This document shows positions 60,956 through 64,000 of a DNA stretch of 64,000 nucleotides, piece after piece. Positions within the stretch are counted from its first letter, which is position 1; each line of letters starts with the position of its first letter. A program made the position numbers and the translations under genes. A model generated the notes under the pieces. It was not told the DNA's origin, did no database searches, and saw only the letters and a list, made by a program, of their open reading frames with translations. Source of the DNA: Acidobacteriota bacterium (GTDB lineage Bacteria > Acidobacteriota > Terriglobia > Bryobacterales > Bryobacteraceae); the NCBI GenBank assembly GCA_026394055.1, contig JAPKYZ010000085.1, forward strand, positions 61,184 to 125,183. Direction: 5' to 3'.

Positions 60956-61130
60956 TCGCTTTTTTCTCCTGTGAGACGTTCACTAACTCCTCCACATCCG
61001 ACCAGAACACCTGATACTTGGCGTCCTCCAGGTTGTGGAACCAGTTCTTCTTCACCGCCACGATGAACAGACATCCCGCGCCGAGCCCCATGCAAAGGCT
61101 GGCCGCCATCGCGATCCAGGTCAGTTCCAT
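60930..61130 (-). CDS. CcoS-like small membrane protein, first gene of the operon
   Basis: A 66-residue protein, start ATG 61130 with GGAGGG upstream. It has one membrane helix ([20 protein letters not shown]) and a tail [20 protein letters not shown], close to CcoS ('DLE.pkyr.L.DD'), then a Lys/Glu-rich end. Upstream in-frame codons lack homology. It leads the bc-cbb3 operon; the promoter must lie in 61131-61260, but I see no confident boxes there, only a lone TTGATC that falls short of an FNR site. Confidence 0.65.
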   Translation of the reverse strand: MELTWIAMAASLCMGLGAGCLFIVAVKKNWFHNLEDAKYQVFWSDVEELVNVSQEKKANGSEPEKE

Positions 61131-61467
61131 CAGGCCCTCCCTCGGCTGGGACTGCGAGCTGAAGTGCCGCGGATACTTGGCGAAGGAGCCTTGATCAGTT
61201 GCATGGCCTTGCGGGAGTCCCCGATTGAATGCAGATTTATGCAAATTGTTGGCCAAGCCGCTCGCGTCGCTAATCTACACAAAAGAAACGACTACGTGAG
61301 CTCAATGGGCGTTTGCCGGATTGTGCAAAAGCACCCAGTTGGGGCAAAACCCACACTACGGAGCCCCAATCTGAACTGCACCATTCCGTCGCCTTCATTC
61401 GCAGTCGCGGACCCTCCGCAAGGTGACATTGCGGTACGGTTAGCGCTCATGCCGGCGATTTTCAAGA
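61131..61467. other. Intergenic region between the respiratory operon and the ArsR operon
   Basis: About 340 bases with no convincing gene; several frames are open but none has conserved sequence. It must hold the leftward promoter of the 13-gene respiratory operon. Composition is lower in GC than its neighbours (for example TTTATGCAAATTG near 61228-61240). I see no clear FNR dyad, hairpin or repeat. Confidence 0.6.
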
Positions 61468-61505
61468 TATATGCCTTGACGGGCATATACCCACGACAGT
61501 ATAAA
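61468..61505 (+). promoter_or_regulatory. Promoter with overlapping ArsR-type operator
   Basis: Inverted repeats TATATGCC (61468-61475) and GGCATATA (61482-61489) exactly flank TTGACG (61476-61481), the -35 box. An 18-base spacer leads to TATAAA (61500-61505). The GTG of the ArsR gene follows 15 bases later. A repressor on this palindrome would block the polymerase. Confidence 0.75.
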
Positions 61506-61520
61506 CAGAGGGTGGAATCT

Positions 61521-61871
61521 GTGTTCGAGATCGTGGCGGAGCCAAACCGCCGGGCCATATTGAATCTCCTGGTGCTGTCGCAGCGATCGGTGGGCGAAAT
61601 TGAGCGTCACCTTCACCTCCCGCAGCCAGCAGTGTCCAAGCACCTGCGCGTGCTCAGGACCGCGGGGTTTGTCGAAGCGACGGTGGATGGCCAGCGCCGT
61701 CTCTACCGCTTGAAGCCGGAGCCGTTTCAACAAATGGATGCGTGGCTGGAGCCGTTTCGCCGGTTTTGGTCCGCTCACCTCGATGCCCTCGAACTCCACC
61801 TGGATCGCATGGACGAATCACCGCTGCCAACGGCCAAGCCGGCGCGCAGAATCAAAGGAGGGGTCGTATGA
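61521..61871 (+). CDS. ArsR family regulator (SRPBCC-linked type)
   Basis: A 116-residue winged-helix protein, start GTG 61521: FEIVAEPNRRAILNLLVLSQ, RSVGEIERHLHLPQPAVSKH, LRVLRTAGFVEATVDGQRRL. These match the 'ArsR/SmtB, metal-independent' group that sits next to AHSA1/SRPBCC genes; the metal-binding ELCVC is absent. It ends IKGGVV and its stop overlaps the next start (ATGA). A palindrome over its own -35 suggests autoregulation. Confidence 0.92.
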   Translation: MFEIVAEPNRRAILNLLVLSQRSVGEIERHLHLPQPAVSKHLRVLRTAGFVEATVDGQRRLYRLKPEPFQQMDAWLEPFRRFWSAHLDALELHLDRMDESPLPTAKPARRIKGGVV

Positions 61872-62431
61872 GCGGCCACAACACTTACACTCCGGGCCCG
61901 GCCCACGGAGCCCGAGTGCAAAAGGACGGCGAGAAGTGGGTTCTCGTGCTCGTCCGCGATCTGCGGCATGCGCCGGAAAAGGTATGGGACGCGCTCACCG
62001 ATCCCGCGCACCTCTCCGCCTGGGCGCCGTTTGACGCCGACCGGAGCCTGGCGGCCGTTGGGCCGGTCCAGCTCTCGACCGCCGGCGCCCCCACGCCGCA
62101 AGTCTCCGAGACGCTGGTCACCCGGGCCGAAGCTCCCCGGCTGCTGGAATACAGCTGGGGCGGCAACGACCTCCGCTGGGAACTGGAGCCGCTGGGCACG
62201 GGGACGCGCCTCACGCTGTGGCACAACATCGACCGCCGCTTCATCTCGTGGGGTGCCGCGGGCTGGCATATCTGCTTCGACGTCCTGGACCGGCTTCTCA
62301 CGGGGGAGCCGATGGGCCGGATCGTCGGGGCCGACGCGCTGAAGTTCGGCGGCTGGCAGGAATTGAACACCACCTACGCCGCCCAGTTCGGCGTTGACTC
62401 CCCCGGTTGGACGCCGGGACCGAAATCCTAA
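61868..62431 (+). CDS. SRPBCC/AHSA1 domain protein
   Basis: A 187-residue START-like fold: LVLVRDLRHAPEKVWDALTD, PAHLSAWAPFDADRSLAAVG, LLEYSWGGNDLRWELEPLGT and GTRLTLWHNIDRRFISWGAA, then WHICFDVLDRLLTGEP. It probably binds a small hydrophobic ligand. Fusion-like coupling to the ArsR regulator (ATGA) is typical of two-gene ligand-response modules. Length slightly above the usual 140-160 residues. Confidence 0.88.
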   Translation: MSGHNTYTPGPAHGARVQKDGEKWVLVLVRDLRHAPEKVWDALTDPAHLSAWAPFDADRSLAAVGPVQLSTAGAPTPQVSETLVTRAEAPRLLEYSWGGNDLRWELEPLGTGTRLTLWHNIDRRFISWGAAGWHICFDVLDRLLTGEPMGRIVGADALKFGGWQELNTTYAAQFGVDSPGWTPGPKS

Positions 62432-62449
62432 CTACCTGGAGAATCACTT

Positions 62450-62860
62450 ATGACATCAGCTACCTTCCCCTCGGCCCTGGCCGTTCCAGCGCCGGCCAAG
62501 GGCCTGCGGATCGCCTACTGGACCGCAACGGCCCTGTTCTGCCTCCAACTAGGCTTCACGGCCTATGCGCAACTGGCGTTGCCGCAAGTGGCCGAGTCCT
62601 TCGCGCATTTGGGCTTTCCGCCCTACTTCCGGGTGGAGCTCTCGTATGCCAAGTTTCTGGGCGTGATGCTGTTGCTGGCACCCGTGCCTTCGCGGTTGAA
62701 GGAGTGGGCCTATGCCGGTTTCGCCATCACCCTGGCGTCGGCGCTGATCGCCCACCTCGCCGCCGGAGATGGCCCCGACGCCTGGAGCTGGGCCGCGGCC
62801 ACCAGCGTTCTCTGGGCGGCCTCCTACCTACTCTGGCGCCGCGTTCAGGAGCGGTCATGA
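62450..62860 (+). CDS. DoxX-like membrane protein
   Basis: A 136-residue, four-helix protein: LRIAYWTATALFCLQLGFTA, YAQLALPQVAESFAHLGFPP, YFRVELSYAKFLGVMLLLAP and VPSRLKEWAYAGFAITLASA match the DoxX_2/DoxX-like family. The G.P-Y and K..G motifs are typical. It follows the SRPBCC gene by 18 bases and overlaps the next start by four bases. Function is unknown; often found in the same ArsR-SRPBCC loci. Confidence 0.87.
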   Translation: MTSATFPSALAVPAPAKGLRIAYWTATALFCLQLGFTAYAQLALPQVAESFAHLGFPPYFRVELSYAKFLGVMLLLAPVPSRLKEWAYAGFAITLASALIAHLAAGDGPDAWSWAAATSVLWAASYLLWRRVQERS

Positions 62861-63294
62861 CCAAGCTCTACCCCATCGCTGTCGGATCGGCGGATTCGGC
62901 CTCCACGTTGATCGACCAGCGGATTGCGGGCCTCGGGGACTGGAGAGCAGACACGCTCACCAAGGTCCGCGCCATCGTCCGGGCCGCCGATCCGGAGGTG
63001 GTGGAAGAGTGGAAGTGGAACACGCCTACCTGGTCCCGCAGCGGCATCCTGTGCACCGGTGAGGTCTACAAAAAAGCCGTCAAAATGACCTTCCCCAAAG
63101 GCGCCCAACTCCCCGACCCCGCCGGCCTGTTTAACTCCAGCCTAGAAGGCAACACCCGCCGCGCCATCGACATCACGGAAGGCGAAGTGATCAACGAAGC
63201 AGCCCTGCGCGACTTGATCCGAGCCGCCGTGGCGCTGAATGTGGCTGCCACCAAGCCCACCGCGCGCCGGGCGCCCAGGAAGTCAGCGAGCTAG
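62857..63294 (+). CDS. DUF1801 domain protein
   Basis: A 145-residue protein: LIDQRIAGLGDWRADTLTKV, RAIVRAADPEVVEEWKWNTP, TWSRSGILCTGEVYKKAVKM, TFPKGAQLPDPAGLFNSSLE. This is DUF1801 (YdhG-like), an iron-chaperone-like fold; role unclear. Its C-terminus is basic (TARRAPRKSAS). It completes the four-gene operon, each gene overlapping or close to the last. Confidence 0.87.
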   Translation: MTKLYPIAVGSADSASTLIDQRIAGLGDWRADTLTKVRAIVRAADPEVVEEWKWNTPTWSRSGILCTGEVYKKAVKMTFPKGAQLPDPAGLFNSSLEGNTRRAIDITEGEVINEAALRDLIRAAVALNVAATKPTARRAPRKSAS

Positions 63295-63342
63295 CGTCAG
63301 CGGCCTACCCGTGCTACGCGTAGCTGATTCAGCCGGCTTACC

Positions 63343-64000
63343 CTACTGCTCCCTTGCGACCACCGTGTCGTAGAGCCCGTAATGCGCCAGTCCGGGGTGG
63401 CTTTCTATGCCCGTGTACCGGAGCGAAGCGTCTTCATACCGCCGGAAGGCGAACACGGCCTGATTCATTTGCTCCGTGTTGAACACTTTCATCCGTACTA
63501 GCAGATGGAAGTCCTTCACCGTTAGGCCCGTGACGGCCAGAAATAGCTCCGGTTCCAGCTTGGTGATGACATCCTGGATGGTGTTCTCGCGAAAGTCCGT
63601 CAGGTACATGAACGCGGGAATCCGGGTGGCGAACTTGATCAGCTTTTCCTGCACCAGTTTGCGTTTTGACTTGTACTCCTTTTCCTCGGCAGAGAGCTCC
63701 TTTTTCTCCGTGGCGTTCAGTTCCTCTTCCTTGGCCCTGTTCTTTAGCTCCTTCACCTTCTCGCTCTTGTTGATGATCGTCTCGATGATGTTGTCACCCA
63801 ACGCGCGCCAGCCCTCAATGCGCTCCACGGCGGCCATCGCCTCCGGGCTGTCCAGAATGCGGCGCAGGGTATCGTTATCGACGTTCACCAGCAGCGCGCT
63901 CTCCCACTTGCGGGCCAGCAGCGTGGCCGACGTACCCGCCATCGCGATGTCGAGTATGCCGCCTGCGTCAATCTGCGTCATGTTCGCGCCGTCGTAGGCC
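63343..64000 (-). CDS. C-terminal part of a large protein, probably helicase- or restriction-related
   Basis: The frame is open from the right edge of the window (…AYDGAN) to the stop at 63343, giving 218 residues of a longer protein. Visible segments are DAGGILDIAMAGTSATLLAR, KWESALLVNVDNDTLRRILD, EGWRALGDNIIETIINKSEK, a Lys/Glu-rich helix, RIPAFMYLTDFRENTIQDVI and LTVKDFHLLVRMKVFNTEQM. The segment RIPAFMYLTDFRE resembles the C-terminal domain of some SF2-helicase proteins of defence-type loci, but I make this call from memory alone. The N-terminal part, needed to identify it, lies beyond the edge. The helical centre may be a coiled coil. Confidence 0.45.
   Translation of the reverse strand, partial: AYDGANMTQIDAGGILDIAMAGTSATLLARKWESALLVNVDNDTLRRILDSPEAMAAVERIEGWRALGDNIIETIINKSEKVKELKNRAKEEELNATEKKELSAEEKEYKSKRKLVQEKLIKFATRIPAFMYLTDFRENTIQDVITKLEPELFLAVTGLTVKDFHLLVRMKVFNTEQMNQAVFAFRRYEDASLRYTGIESHPGLAHYGLYDTVVAREQ

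Noticed and set aside
61131..61260. FNR or CRP-type site before the bc-cbb3 operon
   Set aside because: TTGATC near 61192 lacks a matching ATCAA arm at the right spacing.

Overview
The window looks like chromosome of an Acidobacteriota member, most likely Solibacteres/Bryobacterales. It is GC-rich and carries an Oar-like TonB-dependent receptor with a carboxypeptidase-regulatory N-terminus, an ADOP-type ABC permease, a PmoA-like (DUF6807) protein, a PF20091 alpha/beta hydrolase and many short unidirectional operons. This assignment is inferred from gene content, not from a marker phylogeny. I recognised no tRNA, rRNA, CRISPR array, insertion sequence or prophage. Both edges cut genes: a PmoA-like gene on the left and the C-terminus of a large protein on the right.

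Layout. 0-7 kb: PmoA-like fragment, TonB receptor with a PepSY-like partner, an unusual ATPase-GNAT-winged-helix regulator, a tautomerase and a frame-broken cupin gene, with an OmpR-type direct repeat between the last two. 7-12.4 kb: pirin and a five-gene phosphate (Pst) operon whose two ATPases are degenerate in a complementary way. 12.4-16.8 kb: a PspA/YjfI-YjfL-like envelope-stress operon. 16.9-19.2 kb: secreted hydrolase and DUF2147 protein. 19.3-23.9 kb: the conserved rpmH-rnpA-yidD-yidC-jag-mnmE operon behind a near-consensus promoter. 23.9-25.3 kb: two adjacent toxin-antitoxin pairs (BrnT/BrnA-like and VapB/VapC-like). 25.3-36 kb: a mix including a D-amino-acid-oxidase-like lipoprotein, a MerB-like protein lacking the catalytic Asp, the ADOP permease, MFS and TPR proteins, cyclophilin and GNAT. 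36-38 kb: a HigB/HigA pair with a frameshifted toxin, a MarR regulator and a SnoaL gene sharing one palindromic operator, and YceI. 38-48 kb: Ser/Thr kinase, ThiG, an RND tripartite efflux operon, an alpha-hydroxy-acid oxidase and a beta-propeller protein.

48-61 kb on the minus strand is a 13-gene respiratory operon. In transcription order it encodes a CcoS-like peptide, Rieske protein, cytochrome b, a heptahaem cytochrome c, CcoN, CcoO, a second CcoS-like peptide, a haem-less CcoP-N-like protein, a GltD-like Fe-S flavoprotein, a SafE-like membrane protein, CcoG, a minimal FixH-like peptide and a copper P-type ATPase. No dihaem CcoP is present, so a quinol-to-oxygen III/IV supercomplex using the heptahaem cytochrome as internal wire is a reasonable hypothesis. 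61.1-63.3 kb is an ArsR-SRPBCC-DoxX-DUF1801 operon with a visible promoter and operator.

Most notable: the complementary PstB pair, the bc-cbb3 operon without CcoP, the regulator with its candidate operator, the rnpA reading frame without a usual start codon, and the shared MarR operators. Three disrupted reading frames may be true decay or sequence errors.
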